Shown here: positions 1 to 7,543 of the stretch, in pieces
Layout: each line of letters begins with the position of its first letter
Numbering within the stretch: position 1 is the stretch's first letter
NCBI GenBank assembly: GCA_020634795.1
Contig: JACKAZ010000019.1
Coordinates: 1 to 34,496, forward strand
Direction of reading: 5' to 3'
DNA length: 34,496 nt
From: Ardenticatenales bacterium
Lineage (GTDB): Bacteria; Chloroflexota; Anaerolineae; Ardenticatenales; Ardenticatenaceae
The notes under the pieces: model-generated
What the model saw: the letters and a program-made list of their open reading frames with translations, nothing else
The model's database searches: none
What the model was told of the DNA's origin: nothing
Position numbers and translations under genes: made by a program

Positions 1-2
1 TT

Positions 3-776
3 AGTCTAAAAGAACGGCTCCTGTCTGAGCCTCTGGAAGAACGGCCGGGAGATGCACAATCATCTTACGGCAATACACTTCCACCAACTGGTAGGGGTGA
101 TGATGCACAAGAGGTAGCAGCCAGTCTTCAGCTTGTAGAAGAAGGAAAAGGGCAAGATGTCTATGCTTCAGATGCGTCTGAAACCATGCCTCAAGCAGCA
201 TTCACATTTGCAGGAGTGATGCCCTATCCAGAAGATAGCGCACACATTGATCATGGTGCTGTGACGCTTCAACTCCCGTTTAGACAATCCGCCATTCACC
301 CTCGTGGGCGGGGCGAGATTGTCGGGGTCGAGCGGACGTCAACGCTGCAAGATTTATCGCTGGTATACACTTTGCTCGAAGCTGCGAAATACAAAGTGTT
401 GCGCCATGCCCATGACGATGGACGTGATGTGCGATCGCTTTCACCAATAGACCTACGTCGCTACCAGCGTAAGGCGCTCTTACTTTCACCTGTAGACCTG
501 CGCCGCTTCCGGCGTAAGGCCGTAGCCGAGCAGATGTTGGTGCTTATCCTAGATTACACGAGTATGCGAGATTGTGAATGGCAAGCGAGCGTCTTGCCGT
601 ATCTCAGATGGTGTTACACCGAGAGGGCCAGCATTTGTCTTGTTGCAGTTGGTGCAGCTGATGCTCAGAATGAATTACGTGCTATGCAAGTTTTGGCTAA
701 GAACATCTTGGAGCCACAGATCGTCGAGCGCTTGGCTTACGTGCTGGCCGCGCTACGCCGCTGGCGCATGGCTTGA
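3..776 (+). CDS. ChlD-type vWA protein, N-terminal part (5'-truncated by window, frameshifted at 3' end)
   Basis: The reading frame is already open at the window edge, so the true start lies upstream; the first internal ATG is at 186. The C-terminal half resembles the vWA part of magnesium-chelatase ChlD-like proteins: two DLRR segments, then a strand-acid motif (LILDYTSM) where the metal-binding DxSxS site normally lies, here degenerate. The frame ends at 776, but the family sequence continues in the -1 frame from about position 743 (AGRATPLAHG, then the next entry). In other bacteria such vWA proteins act with AAA+ ATPases of the ChlI/MoxR type as regulatory parts of conflict systems; an ATPase upstream of the window is expected but not visible. 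I take this and the next frame as one disrupted gene, or a base-call error. Confidence 0.6.
   Translation, partial: SLKERLLSEPLEERPGDAQSSYGNTLPPTGRGDDAQEVAASLQLVEEGKGQDVYASDASETMPQAAFTFAGVMPYPEDSAHIDHGAVTLQLPFRQSAIHPRGRGEIVGVERTSTLQDLSLVYTLLEAAKYKVLRHAHDDGRDVRSLSPIDLRRYQRKALLLSPVDLRRFRRKAVAEQMLVLILDYTSMRDCEWQASVLPYLRWCYTERASICLVAVGAADAQNELRAMQVLAKNILEPQIVERLAYVLAALRRWRMA
438..520 (+). repeat. in-frame 45-bp-period tandem duplication inside the vWA gene
   Basis: Two imperfect 38-bp copies (438-475 and 483-520), offset by 45 bp, encode SPIDLRRYQRK and SPVDLRRFRRK. The offset is a multiple of three, so the frame is kept and the DLR segment before the vWA domain is doubled. Confidence 0.6.
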
Positions 777-1114
777 AGTTAGCGGAACAGAGGTTGCAAC
801 AGGCCATTCAGCATGGCCGCAGTAGGGTGAGCGGAGCGCGTCTCGTTGTACTTACCGACGGGCGCGGCAACGTTTCACTCCAGAGTAGCCTCTCTGGCCA
901 ACTCGTTTTTCCAGTGGGTCGTTCTGGGGTGGAGGATGCGCTAGAGGTCGCCAAGCAAATCAGCGCTCTTGATAACGTTGTTTCAGTGGTTCTCGATCCA
1001 CTGCCCGCAGAGTATACATACTTGCCGCATGAGTTAGCTGCTGCGCTGGGTGGCGGCATCGTCGAGATTCCACGATACGTTGAAGATGATTCAGGCGAGG
1101 CGCAAAGTGGCTGA
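773..1114 (+). CDS. ChlD-type vWA protein, C-terminal part (after frameshift)
   Basis: This frame carries the second half of a ChlD-like vWA domain: LVVLTDGRGNVSL is the family's conserved TDGRxNVPL strand, followed by a helix and the terminal strand ending in the LGGGIVEIPRY region. The listed start is a TTG at 773 overlapping the TGA of the upstream frame, but the frame is open back to about 701 and already encodes AGRATPLAHGLKLAEQ, which belongs to the family. The upstream vWA frame therefore runs into this one by a -1 shift (or one lost base) near 741-745. Separate translation by reinitiation at the TTG is possible but would give half a domain. The end overlaps the start region of the CHAT gene, so the three genes look co-transcribed. 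Confidence 0.55.
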   Translation: MKLAEQRLQQAIQHGRSRVSGARLVVLTDGRGNVSLQSSLSGQLVFPVGRSGVEDALEVAKQISALDNVVSVVLDPLPAEYTYLPHELAAALGGGIVEIPRYVEDDSGEAQSG

Positions 1115-2396
1115 TTCTTCGCAAACGCTCCTGCAGACTGCCGCCAGTTCAGCAGGAGGTGATGTGCGTAAGGCACAACATGTTGGATTGCCCGAAGTTG
1201 GCGTTCCACAACTGCCTATAGATGAACTCGGCAACGCTAATGCATCTGATTTCGAGATGACCTTGCCACCCAATGAACTCTACATTGACAGCGGACTTGC
1301 GGAAAATATTGCTATCTTGCATGTATATGAGTGCGGAGACAATCAATACTCCCTCTGGGGAAACGGGCCGCGAGGCAAGTTTCTTGATCCCAATTCGCGA
1401 ACAAACCCTAAAAATCTATCCTTGGGAAAGATGGTGACAGGGAAAAAAGGCGATCCAACTTATAGAGAGTGGCCCCGTGATTTACTAGGAAAGATAGTGG
1501 CATTTTCTGAACAAAATTTGATGTTGCTCAAATGGCTCAGAGAGTTAGTTTCAGAACGACCCTTTTTGATAATAGCTGACCATACTAAGTTTGAAATTCC
1601 TTGGGAGATGTTAGGTGTTGAATGGGGGGAGTATGTTGGTGTAATGCTAGCGACTAGCCGCTGGGGACACATGCTTGGCCGAACTGGCCCACTCTCGCTA
1701 ACCTTGCAACCTGACACTTGCAGAGGACGAATCGAAGGTCATATCGACAGGAAAACATTCAATCGGTCAGATCATGACAAGCTTGTGTTTGGTGGCCTTA
1801 ATCCGCAGATATTTGATGATATTGTACAGTTTAGAGCACGATTAATGGAAGCTGTTTCTGATGTAGGACTTGTTTATATCGGAGCTCACGGCACTTTTGA
1901 CGAGAATAGGCTTGGCAAGATCCGGATTGGGCCGGAAAAAACCGACCCGAAAATCACACGAACATCAAGTATTAGGCTCCTTGAATCTTATTCAGAGAGA
2001 TGGCAACTTATAAAAGACTCAGGATGCATAGTCTTTCTGAATGCATGTCATTCTGGGCGATTGGCCATAACGCCAGACGAGGTGGGTGATCGGAGCCAAC
2101 GCGGCCTCTCACAATTATTTTTACGTGCTGGAGCACGGGGAGTGATATCCACATTGGGGCCTGTAGAAGACCATCATGGGTTTCGCATGGCTCAGGCACT
2201 GATCACCAAGGCAAGCCAAGAGGTACAAGGCGAACCGATAGGCGAATTGCTTCGGGTAATGCGCTCGCAGGCGATGCAGAATATCCTAGTTGATGAGCCT
2301 AACGATGATGATATATTTCACTTTATCTATACATTCATGTACGTCTATTATGGCAATCCTCGTATCACATTAACGCTGACACAAGGTGGGTTGTGA
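1086..2396 (+). CDS. CHAT-domain caspase-like protease
   Basis: The C-terminal half is a CHAT domain of the caspase/separase clan. The catalytic dyad is visible: His in VYIGAHGTFDEN (codon at 1887-1889) and Cys in VFLNACHSGR (codon at 2046-2048), followed by the typical LSQLFLRAGARGVISTLGPV segment. The middle region, with FEIPWEMLGV, is the usual pre-CHAT part; the first ~70 residues are low-complexity. Such proteases are effectors of conflict and programmed-death systems and act in the cytosol on unknown substrates. ATG 1086 overlaps the vWA gene by 29 bp; a GTG at 1050 in the same frame would overlap by 65 bp, and neither has a strong ribosome site. The stop overlaps the next gene's possible GTG start, indicating translational coupling. 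Confidence 0.8.
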   Translation: MIQARRKVADSSQTLLQTAASSAGGDVRKAQHVGLPEVGVPQLPIDELGNANASDFEMTLPPNELYIDSGLAENIAILHVYECGDNQYSLWGNGPRGKFLDPNSRTNPKNLSLGKMVTGKKGDPTYREWPRDLLGKIVAFSEQNLMLLKWLRELVSERPFLIIADHTKFEIPWEMLGVEWGEYVGVMLATSRWGHMLGRTGPLSLTLQPDTCRGRIEGHIDRKTFNRSDHDKLVFGGLNPQIFDDIVQFRARLMEAVSDVGLVYIGAHGTFDENRLGKIRIGPEKTDPKITRTSSIRLLESYSERWQLIKDSGCIVFLNACHSGRLAITPDEVGDRSQRGLSQLFLRAGARGVISTLGPVEDHHGFRMAQALITKASQEVQGEPIGELLRVMRSQAMQNILVDEPNDDDIFHFIYTFMYVYYGNPRITLTLTQGGL

Positions 2397-2398
2397 TT

Positions 2399-5329
2399 AT
2401 GGCTGCTATTTCCCCTATTCCTCTGTCTGTTGAACCTGTCCTTAGCTATCCGCGTGAGGCGCAAACGGGTAAGCAATATCTGATGACCATTGATTTTCGT
2501 CACAACCTAATTGGAGATGATTGGCCCTATACAGACGAAGAGTATCCGATCTATTGTATGGTAGATGCCGCCCCCTTGTTCACAAGCAAACCAGTTGGTG
2601 GTCCTGCAGTTATATTGCACCGCTTTGGTGGCTCTTATGGGCCTGCTAGGTTCGTCCTCACAGCGTCCAGCAGTGAACAGGTAGGGACAATAAAGGTGAC
2701 GTTGGTTAATGGCGAGCGATTGCCGATGCGGGTTTTGGAACTAAGTGAAATAGTGGTACACGAGCAAATTGTAGAGACAAATAATGTTAATCTACCAAAG
2801 CTAATACTCAGAACTGACGTAGCAAGGGCGTCGTATCATCAAATCGATCAGTTCGAGGCAGAAACAGACCAAGTTGATTCGGGAAATCAACGGGCATTTT
2901 ACGAAGATTTTGCCAGTCTACTCAACCGATACTTATTCAAGCTAGACAGATCACTAGCTTGGCTAGCAAGGCGATTAGGTGTTAGTAGTGCGACTGTTTC
3001 CCGTTGGTCTTCGGGCCAAACGCTACCGAGAGACTTAAAGATGGTATATCAAATTTGCGATATTCTTAACATTCAATCTAATGAACGGGAAACGCTCTTT
3101 GCTGCCGCAGGCTTTATTTATACAAGCGAAAATCGCACTGAAACTACCGACTTTGCTGTGTTGCTCACACAGTACTTAAATCAACGCGGCAGGTCACAAA
3201 GATGGCTGGCAAATCAGTTAGATATTAGTTCTTCGACTGTTGCTCGTTGGTGTTTGGGAATGACCCTACCGAAAAACTTAACCACAGTTTATGAAATTTG
3301 CTATGCGTTGGAAGTAGATGCCGAGGCGAGAAGTCAACTCCTATTCGCTTCGGGATATACTTTCTTGCCAGATAACCACACAGAGACTCGCCAAAGTGAT
3401 TTCTTACCACAGGAGAAAAACTTAAATTCGACCTTTGGAATCCTATTAAGGCAAAAATTATTTCACCTTGATCGTTCGAAGTTGTGGCTTGCAAGCCGAT
3501 TGCATGTTCACCATACGACCATAGACCGTTATATTACAGGTAAATCCTTTCCCCCTCTTGAGTTAGTAAGTAGGATGTGTGACATATTGAGAATTACTGA
3601 TGAAGAGCGGGAGCAATGGATACAGAGTCTTTTGAGCGACCTTAATGTCGTTCTTCAACGCGACCCCACCAATGCTACTGTCCACAAAAATCTCGGCATC
3701 GTATTACACCAACAAGGTAAGCTTAGCGAGGCTGTTGTTGCCTTCCAACGGGCTGTTGACCTCGATCCTAATGATGCTTCTACAAACAACAACCTCGGCA
3801 TCGTGTTACGTCAGCAAGGCAAAATCGAAGAGGCTATCGCTGTCTTCCAACGTGCCATCGACCGAGATGTGAATGATGCTTCTGCCCACAACAATCTTGG
3901 TATGCTCTTACATCAACAAAGCAAAATCGAAGAATCTATTACAGCCTTTCAGCGTGCCATCAACCTCGACCCTAATGATGCTTCTGCACACAGCAACCTC
4001 GGTGCAGTGTTCTGTATTCAGGGACGGTACGTGGAAGCGGAGCCGTTGTATGAGCGGGCCTTGGGGCTCACGGAAGCGCAGTTAGGGGCGGAGCATCCGG
4101 ACACAGCTAAGGCTCTGAATAACTTAGCGGGATTGTACGTAAGTCAGGGGTGGTACGTGGAAGCGGAGTCGTTGTATGAGCAGGCCTTAAGGATCACGGA
4201 AATGACGTTGGGTGCAGATCATCTTCAGACAGCTACAATGCTGAATAACCTAGCGGAATTGTACGTAAATCAGGGACGGTACGTGGAAGCGGAGCCGTTA
4301 TTCGAGCGAGCGCTTAGGACCATGGATGCAATGTTGGGTGCAGATCATCCGAGTATGGCAAAACTCCTGACTAGCTTTGCATACTTGTATGCAAAGCTAG
4401 GACGGTATGACGAAGCTGAAAAACTTTATCAACAGGCACTGGCGATCAATATTGAAGGGTTAGGAGAGAGTCTTTCTGATACTACAAAGAGCCTAGACAA
4501 TGTAGTGGAATTGCACGAGAGCCAAGTGCAAGACAAGAAAACCGTTCTTCTTCTGAATCATCTCAATAATGTGGCGCGTCGAATCAATAATCCTGGTCTG
4601 TTCCCTGTCACGGCTGAAGAAATGGATGAGTTACTGAAACAGGTGGATCGTTCTTTATCTAATGAAGAGCTACATGAGCATCAATCAGCAATCCTTCAGG
4701 TGAAGAACAGATATGATTGGTTGCGTCAACAGGCGGGAATCATTACCACACGTCAAAACCAAGAACGCTTCGGTGATGCCATGCAGGCACTTGATCAGCT
4801 GATAAACCAAGGGGTGCTTCAACTGCCGCTCGATACTGGTGGTTTCATTCCCTCCTCTACACGGCGACGCGAGATAGTGGAAGAATACCGTAGTTTTGTT
4901 GCCACAAAAATGAACGAAAAGCTCTGGAAGGCACGTGAGGATTGGTTGCCAACGGAACCCAGACAAGCTCTAAGATTACTCGACGAAGCAACCGAACTTT
5001 ATGAAGAAATGGTTGATATGGTAGGGGCCACCTCTGAGAGGGAACGTCAACTAAGTAATCAACATACAGAACTTAGGCGCGAGATAGTGGAAGAATACCG
5101 TAGTTTTATTGCCACAAAAATGAACGAAAAGCTCTGGGAGGCGCGTGAGGATTGGTTGCCAACGGAACCCAGACAAGCTCTAAGATTACTCGACGAAGCA
5201 ACCAAGCTCTATGAAGAAATGATTGACATGGTAGGGTCCGCCTCTGAGAGGGAGCGCCAACTAAGTTATCGACTTGTAGATGAGCGAGCGCGGGCGGTGT
5301 ATCTCCTTCAACAACAAAGGAAGCCCTAA
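2399..5329 (+). CDS. large protein with N-terminal unknown domain, three HTH domains, TPR array and helical tail
   Basis: About 976 residues. Residues ~1-125 form a beta-rich domain I do not recognise. Three consecutive XRE-like helix-turn-helix units follow (about 165-235, 250-318, 343-400), each with a WLARRLGVSSATVSRW-type core. Around 415-525 are 34-residue TPRs (NLGIVLHQQGK type), then 42-residue TPRs (NNLAGLYVSQG type) to about 690. The tail to the end is helical and charged and contains a 70-residue duplication. The likely role is a sensor or scaffold for the CHAT protease and vWA partner encoded just upstream. ATG 2399 is preferred because AAGGTGGG lies 8 bp upstream; a GTG at 2393 would overlap the CHAT stop. 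This is the last intact gene of the operon. Confidence 0.8.
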   Translation: MAAISPIPLSVEPVLSYPREAQTGKQYLMTIDFRHNLIGDDWPYTDEEYPIYCMVDAAPLFTSKPVGGPAVILHRFGGSYGPARFVLTASSSEQVGTIKVTLVNGERLPMRVLELSEIVVHEQIVETNNVNLPKLILRTDVARASYHQIDQFEAETDQVDSGNQRAFYEDFASLLNRYLFKLDRSLAWLARRLGVSSATVSRWSSGQTLPRDLKMVYQICDILNIQSNERETLFAAAGFIYTSENRTETTDFAVLLTQYLNQRGRSQRWLANQLDISSSTVARWCLGMTLPKNLTTVYEICYALEVDAEARSQLLFASGYTFLPDNHTETRQSDFLPQEKNLNSTFGILLRQKLFHLDRSKLWLASRLHVHHTTIDRYITGKSFPPLELVSRMCDILRITDEEREQWIQSLLSDLNVVLQRDPTNATVHKNLGIVLHQQGKLSEAVVAFQRAVDLDPNDASTNNNLGIVLRQQGKIEEAIAVFQRAIDRDVNDASAHNNLGMLLHQQSKIEESITAFQRAINLDPNDASAHSNLGAVFCIQGRYVEAEPLYERALGLTEAQLGAEHPDTAKALNNLAGLYVSQGWYVEAESLYEQALRITEMTLGADHLQTATMLNNLAELYVNQGRYVEAEPLFERALRTMDAMLGADHPSMAKLLTSFAYLYAKLGRYDEAEKLYQQALAINIEGLGESLSDTTKSLDNVVELHESQVQDKKTVLLLNHLNNVARRINNPGLFPVTAEEMDELLKQVDRSLSNEELHEHQSAILQVKNRYDWLRQQAGIITTRQNQERFGDAMQALDQLINQGVLQLPLDTGGFIPSSTRRREIVEEYRSFVATKMNEKLWKAREDWLPTEPRQALRLLDEATELYEEMVDMVGATSERERQLSNQHTELRREIVEEYRSFIATKMNEKLWEAREDWLPTEPRQALRLLDEATKLYEEMIDMVGSASERERQLSYRLVDERARAVYLLQQQRKP
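4868..5287 (+). repeat. 210-bp tandem duplication (70 codons) in the TPR/HTH gene
   Basis: Copies start at 4868 and 5078, exactly 210 bp apart, and are near-identical for most of their length (both encode REIVEEYRSF then ATKMNEKLW and EDWLPTEPRQALRLLDEAT). The few differences are mostly conservative, so this looks like a recent in-frame duplication of a helical segment. Confidence 0.85.
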
Positions 5330-5826
5330 CATGAGTCTCCGCAACTCTAGCGAGGAAAGAGTTAAGGACTAACAGTCCGAACTGTGGTGACGTAGCTACT
5401 TCGGCACCTATCCAATCAGGAACATAAAAGCGCACCAGCTAAATCTCCTATCTCTACCCCATTTCCGTCTTTCTACCTCGCCAACGATAGTCCCAACATA
5501 CGCAGGGTATGGTAGAGACCGATCTGGCTAATGTTGACATAAATTGTAGTGTATCCGAGATCAACAAGGTAGATGTAATCACCGCCCAGCGCGGCAGTGG
5601 CAGCGCATTCCCGCTGCACGTCCAGCGCATTGCGTCGCAAACCATTGGTGCAGCAGTGGCACAGCGTGGCAGTGGCCGCGCTAGGCGGTGACTATGCGCT
5701 GAGTTGCGGGGCGTTTTCGAGGTAATTTCAGCGCAATAAATAGCTTATGGTAAGCCAAATTAGGGGAATTTATGGGCGAGAGTTGACATAAAAGCACGAA
5801 TCGCAGGGAAGATACTGGTGGTTTAG
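5330..5826. other. gene-poor stretch after the conflict operon
   Basis: No convincing gene. A 13-codon frame starts 1 bp after the previous stop (ATG 5331), probably the stump of a lost downstream gene. Around 5586-5690 there are imperfect direct repeats of GCGCGGCAGTGGC type that give a fake 60-codon frame. Base composition is still A+T-rich, like the operon upstream. Confidence 0.4.
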
Positions 5827-5988
5827 CTGTCGCTTTTTCTTGTCGCGGCTGGCACTGACAACAGCGGAGAGCTGCTGGATCGCAGTTATCTACAGGAATG
5901 GGCGGCAACGCTTCAGCTCACGGAGCTACTCAATCAAGCCCTCGACCAGCATGAAGGCCGGTCCCAAACGCTTGACGCGGGAGGCTAG
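5827..5988 (+). pseudogene. remnant resembling the C-terminus of a DUF6036/nucleotidyltransferase-type protein
   Basis: A 53-codon open stretch between stops, without a start, encodes ELLDRSYLQEWAATLQLTEL followed by LNQALDQ. This matches the ending I associate with DUF6036-like nucleotidyltransferases (LDxxYLxxWAxxLGVxDLLExAL), whose members often pair with a regulator as toxin-antitoxin-like modules. There is no upstream domain, so it is a decayed fragment if real. Recognition is from memory of the motif only. Confidence 0.35.
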
Positions 5989-6090
5989 AACCAATACCTT
6001 GCGGTACTGCCGCGCTACATCCCCTCACACCCCGCCAGGGCGGTAGGGATGACGATCAGACCTCATCCCCCTTAGGCCGAAAAAGCACTC

Positions 6091-6678
6091 TTAGGGATAG
6101 CCCTCGGGTGTCGCCGTGGGCGTGGCCGTGCTGATGGGCGTGGCATTGGGCGGCGGGTAGCCCGCGCTGGTGGCGCTGGGTACAGCCGTGGGAGGAGGCA
6201 CGGTGTTCGTCACGGCAGTGCTGGGCGTTTGCACCGGATCGGTCGGTGGCGTGACGCTGGCTGCACCAGCACTCGGGGTGGTGACAGCCGCCGTTTGCGT
6301 GGGAGCTGCCGTAGCATCGCCTTCGGGCGTGCTGCTGACCGTAACCGTTGTCTCAGCTTCAACGGTTACCGTGTCGATACCTATCGTTGTGATACTCACG
6401 GTGGCACTTTGAGTCAGTTCGATCTCGGGAATTTCAGCGGTCAGCGTTGCGTCTGGTGGTACAATGATGCCCTCTGTGCTCGGCTGACCATCCGCGCCCG
6501 GACGTTGTGGTAGCGGCGTTTGGGCGACGCTGGTGGCACGGTGACTGGGCAGTGGACTCGGCTCACGGAGAAGCTGGGATGAGACGCTGATGCCAAAGAG
6601 CAAGACCAACAACGCGATCAGCGCGGTTGCTGCACTGACCCCCATGATGATCCGGCCGTCCTGCTGATCGGGTTCCAT
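6091..6678 (-). CDS. single-pass membrane protein with Thr/Pro-rich extracellular stalk
   Basis: 195 residues. Residues about 13-35 form one hydrophobic helix (GVSAATALIALLVLLFGISV) after a short charged N-terminus (MEPDQQDGR), so it should be an N-in, C-out anchored protein. The rest is low-complexity and rich in Thr, Pro, Ala, Ser and Val, ending with a repeated GYPPP/EGYP motif. There is no catalytic domain and no Cys. Such stalks are common in Chloroflexota surface proteins; the function is unknown. It stands alone, convergent with the A+T-rich island on its left. Biased composition, not junk, explains the long open frames on the opposite strand here. Confidence 0.6.
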   Translation of the reverse strand: MEPDQQDGRIIMGVSAATALIALLVLLFGISVSSQLLREPSPLPSHRATSVAQTPLPQRPGADGQPSTEGIIVPPDATLTAEIPEIELTQSATVSITTIGIDTVTVEAETTVTVSSTPEGDATAAPTQTAAVTTPSAGAASVTPPTDPVQTPSTAVTNTVPPPTAVPSATSAGYPPPNATPISTATPTATPEGYP

Positions 6679-6791
6679 AAGTGGCGCATGATAGCATAGA
6701 GGGCAGGCAGGCCGAAACGGGGGGAGAGTTTAGTGAGTGTTGACGTATCCACGCTTCCTGTTCTGCGTTCTGCGTTAATTAAAGGCTTAAA

Positions 6792-6810
6792 CCACTGCCT
6801 CAGGCAGTGG
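6792..6810. repeat. left-end hairpin of the IS200-type element
   Basis: Perfect palindrome CCACTGCC-TCA-GGCAGTGG about 85 bp upstream of the tnpA start. It is the expected single-strand recognition site for the transposase. Confidence 0.8.
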
Positions 6811-6895
6811 AATAGGTAATGGTTGTACCAGTGTATTGAGAATGACGAGTATCATGAATCAACCTGGAAGGTGCGAAACTAACAGGAGATTCATA

Positions 6896-7333
6896 ATGAC
6901 TCGTCAATTCAAGAAGTTATCGCATTCGCTGTACGAGTGCAAATACCATGTGGTGTTTTGTCCGAAGTATCGATATCGAATACTACAAACAGAAGTACGG
7001 GCGTATGTCACGCAGCAGGTGTATGTGCTGTGTGAGCAAAAAGACGGAGTGGAAGAGTTGGAGATGAACGTACAGGCCGATCACGTGCATCTGATACTGT
7101 CGGTACCGCCAAAGTATGCGGTCTCGACAGTAATGGGCTTTCTGAAAGGGAAGCTGGCACTGCGAATGTTCGACCAGTTTCCAGAACTGCGGAGACGGTA
7201 CTGGGGCCAGCACGTATGGTCGCGTGGGTATTGCGTAAGTACGGTGGGCTTAGACGAAGAGCGCATCCGCAAATACGTGGCATGGCAAGAGAAAAAAGGT
7301 CAGGACGCTGAGCAAGGACGACTGTTTGACTAA
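6896..7333 (+). CDS. tnpA: IS200/IS605 transposase TnpA (Y1 HUH family)
   Basis: 145 residues, normal for the family. The HUH metal site is DHVHL (His63, His65) and the nucleophile is Tyr127 in RIRKYVAWQ, with the conserved GYCVSTVG strand before it. It cuts and rejoins single-stranded DNA at the element ends. ATG 6896 is chosen because AGGAG lies at 6881-6885; an in-frame ATG at 6836 would add 20 unrelated residues. All key residues are present, so the enzyme may be active. Confidence 0.92.
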   Translation: MTRQFKKLSHSLYECKYHVVFCPKYRYRILQTEVRAYVTQQVYVLCEQKDGVEELEMNVQADHVHLILSVPPKYAVSTVMGFLKGKLALRMFDQFPELRRRYWGQHVWSRGYCVSTVGLDEERIRKYVAWQEKKGQDAEQGRLFD

Positions 7334-7386
7334 CCATCCCCTTCAATAGAACCGTAATAGCGCACCTTCCAGGGCTAACATTCAAG

Positions 7387-7405
7387 CCACCGCCTCTGGC
7401 GGTGG
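7387..7405. repeat. right-end hairpin of the IS200-type element
   Basis: Perfect palindrome CCACCGCC-TCT-GGCGGTGG, 53 bp after the tnpA stop. It is similar but not identical to the left hairpin. Confidence 0.8.
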
Positions 7406-7414
7406 TCATTGACT

Positions 7415-7456
7415 GCTCTGCGTTAATTGCTCTGCGCTAACCGCTCTACGTTGCCG
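7415..7456. repeat. 14-bp-period tandem repeat next to the IS
   Basis: Three degenerate 14-bp units (GCTCTGCGTTAATT, GCTCTGCGCTAACC, GCTCTACGTTGCCG). The sequence left of the IS (6761-6780) has TTCTGCG twice followed by the same TTAATT, so the IS appears to sit inside an older heptamer-type array. Confidence 0.6.
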
Positions 7457-7458
7457 TT

Positions 7459-7485
7459 TTGCCCCTTCCCCGCCTGTGTTACAAT
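7459..7485 (+). promoter_or_regulatory. possible sigma-70-like promoter for mfd
   Basis: TTGCCC (7459-7464) and TACAAT (7480-7485) are separated by 15 bp, slightly short. They lie 59 bp before the mfd start and downstream of the IS. Confidence 0.35.
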
Positions 7486-7543
7486 TACCGCTTGCGTTTT
7501 TACGGCGATCCTCTGGTCATCGCGCGAACGGTAGAAGGATTTC

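Larger units (their letters stand above)
6786..7412 (+). mobile_element. IS200/IS605-family element with tnpA only
   Basis: A single HUH transposase gene lies between two subterminal palindromes: CCACTGCCTCAGGCAGTGG (6792-6810) at the left and CCACCGCCTCTGGCGGTGG (7387-7405) at the right. This is the standard layout of IS200-type elements, which have hairpins instead of terminal inverted repeats and make no target duplication. There is no tnpB. Exact ends cannot be fixed from one copy; the boundaries are set just outside the hairpins. Confidence 0.85.

Noticed and set aside
5509..5691. 60-codon frame with two QRGSG segments
   Set aside because: The similarity comes from short DNA direct repeats; no ribosome site or family match.
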